A program made the translations under genes and the position numbers. The notes below the pieces were generated by a model that searched no databases, was not told the origin of the DNA, and saw nothing but the letters and a program-made list of their open reading frames with translations. Source: Dechloromonas denitrificans (lineage in GTDB: Bacteria; Pseudomonadota; Gammaproteobacteria; Burkholderiales; Rhodocyclaceae). Taken from it: DNA of 64,000 bases. This document shows positions 63,325 through 64,000 of this stretch, one piece after another. Position 1 is the first letter of the stretch. Each line of letters begins with the position of its first letter. Location: positions 1,756,501 to 1,820,500 of the forward strand of contig NZ_CP075187.1 of the NCBI RefSeq assembly GCF_020510665.1, given 5' to 3'.

Positions 63325-63353
63325 AAAAAGGAACGCCGCGGCGTTCCTTTTTC
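63325..63353. terminator. Bidirectional terminator between phzF and purL
   Basis: AAAAAAGGAACGCCG and CGGCGTTCCTTTTT form a perfect stem of at least 12 bases with A- and T-runs on both sides. It ends 19 bases from the convergent purL stop. Confidence 0.85.
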
Positions 63354-63371
63354 GTTTCAGGTCCGAATGAC

Positions 63372-64000
63372 TTAACCGACCCAGCGCCGTGCGTTGCGGA
63401 ACATGCGCAGCCACGGCGAATCTTCGCCCCAGTTCTCTGGGTGCCAGGACATCTGCACGGTGCGGAAAACGCGCTCCGGGTGCGGCATCATGATTGTGAA
63501 GCGGCCGTCAGCCGTGGTCACCGCGGTCAGACCGTTCGGCGAACCGTTCGGGTTGTACGGATAGACTTCGGTCGGTTCGCCCTTGTTGTCGACGTAGCGC
63601 ACGGCCGACAGCACCTTGCTCTGGTCGTCGGCGTTATCGAAGACGGCACGGCCCTCGCCGTGCGAAACGACGATAGGCACTTGCGAGCCTTCCATGCCGG
63701 CGAAGAAGATCGACGGCGAATCGAGGATTTCGGTCATCACGAAACGTGCTTCGAACTGCTCAACCTTGTTGCGGCGGAAGGCCGGCCAGTTTTCGGCGCC
63801 CGGAATAATGGATTTGAGGGCGCTCATCATCTGGCAGCCATTGCAGACGCCGAGAGCAAAGGTGTCCTTGCGATTGAAGAAAGCTGCGAATTCCTCGCGG
63901 CAGCCGTCATGCATCAGGATGGTCCGCGCCCAGCCGAGGCCGGCACCGAGCACGTCGCCATACGAGAAGCCACCGCAGGCGACCAGACCCTTGAAGTCCT
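63372..64000 (-). CDS. purL: Phosphoribosylformylglycinamidine synthase, C-terminal part (cut by window edge)
   Basis: The frame is open from the window edge to the stop at 63372, giving the last 208 residues or so. It is the glutaminase domain of the large PurL, which makes FGAM in purine synthesis. Visible are [20 protein letters not shown], the nucleophile in [10 protein letters not shown], and the His/Glu pair in MPHPERVFR. The synthetase part lies outside the window. It is convergent with phzF. Confidence 0.95.
   Translation of the reverse strand, partial: DFKGLVACGGFSYGDVLGAGLGWARTILMHDGCREEFAAFFNRKDTFALGVCNGCQMMSALKSIIPGAENWPAFRRNKVEQFEARFVMTEILDSPSIFFAGMEGSQVPIVVSHGEGRAVFDNADDQSKVLSAVRYVDNKGEPTEVYPYNPNGSPNGLTAVTTADGRFTIMMPHPERVFRTVQMSWHPENWGEDSPWLRMFRNARRWVG

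Overview
The window is a high-GC, gene-dense stretch of a bacterial chromosome. It most resembles a betaproteobacterium of the Rhodocyclales type (Dechloromonas/Azonexus-like). This is inferred from the pyrG-kdsA-DUF1330-eno-ftsB order, the guaB-guaA-tadA run, the long SoxX, and a Sox thiosulfate oxidation locus with soxCD. No database search was possible. Nearly every gap is short. There is one tRNA (Asp), two copies of one IS1182-type insertion sequence, and no CRISPR array, prophage or rRNA.

Region 1 (1..7190, minus strand) is a tightly coupled operon. It opens with a DarA-like flavodoxin-fold condensing enzyme and a DarB/StlD-type ketosynthase. It continues with an unknown protein, a BtrH-like acyltransferase, an ABC-2 exporter (ATPase and permease), an acyl carrier protein, a ketosynthase lacking one active-site His, and a second ketosynthase-like protein cut by the window edge. 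Most junctions overlap. The set looks like a dialkylresorcinol-type or related polyketide/lipid pathway with its own acyl transfer and export steps. It is the most interesting system here.

Region 2 (7250..33400) is mostly housekeeping: pyrG, kdsA, eno, ftsB, a Bcp peroxiredoxin, slyD, mutS, a menD with no other men gene in view, tRNA-Asp, smpB with the divergent ratA-rnfH, guaB-guaA-tadA and an L,D-transpeptidase, ygfZ with the divergent mltG-tmk-holB-pilZ-tatD-ankyrin run, and an RNase H-like gene. Two easily missed items lie at 12300..12690. One is a 35-residue membrane peptide with its own ribosome site and terminator. The other is a decayed copy of the bcp 3' end directly upstream of slyD.

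Region 3 (33576..48150) is for sulfur oxidation. The minus-strand run soxC-D-Y-Z-A-X-B plus a rhodanese follows an ArsR-type regulator. That regulator faces away from fccA-fccB (flavocytochrome c sulfide dehydrogenase). Beyond an IS copy come a cytochrome c4, a SoxH-like metallohydrolase, a small cytochrome c, a SoxW-like thioredoxin, and a PhnD-type binding protein paired with an unknown protein. Together these would oxidise thiosulfate and sulfide in the periplasm and pass electrons to c-type cytochromes.

Region 4 (49208..64000) holds dispersed metabolic genes: a GIY-YIG protein, dgt, a thioesterase, ETF-ubiquinone oxidoreductase, fabI, TauE/SafE, a LysR regulator, tpx, the second IS copy, a PpiD-like foldase, a MocR-type regulator divergent from a DUF2917-phzF pair, and the 3' part of purL. 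The two IS copies are in direct orientation and each sits in a terminator hairpin. They bracket 12.4 kb containing part of the sulfur genes.
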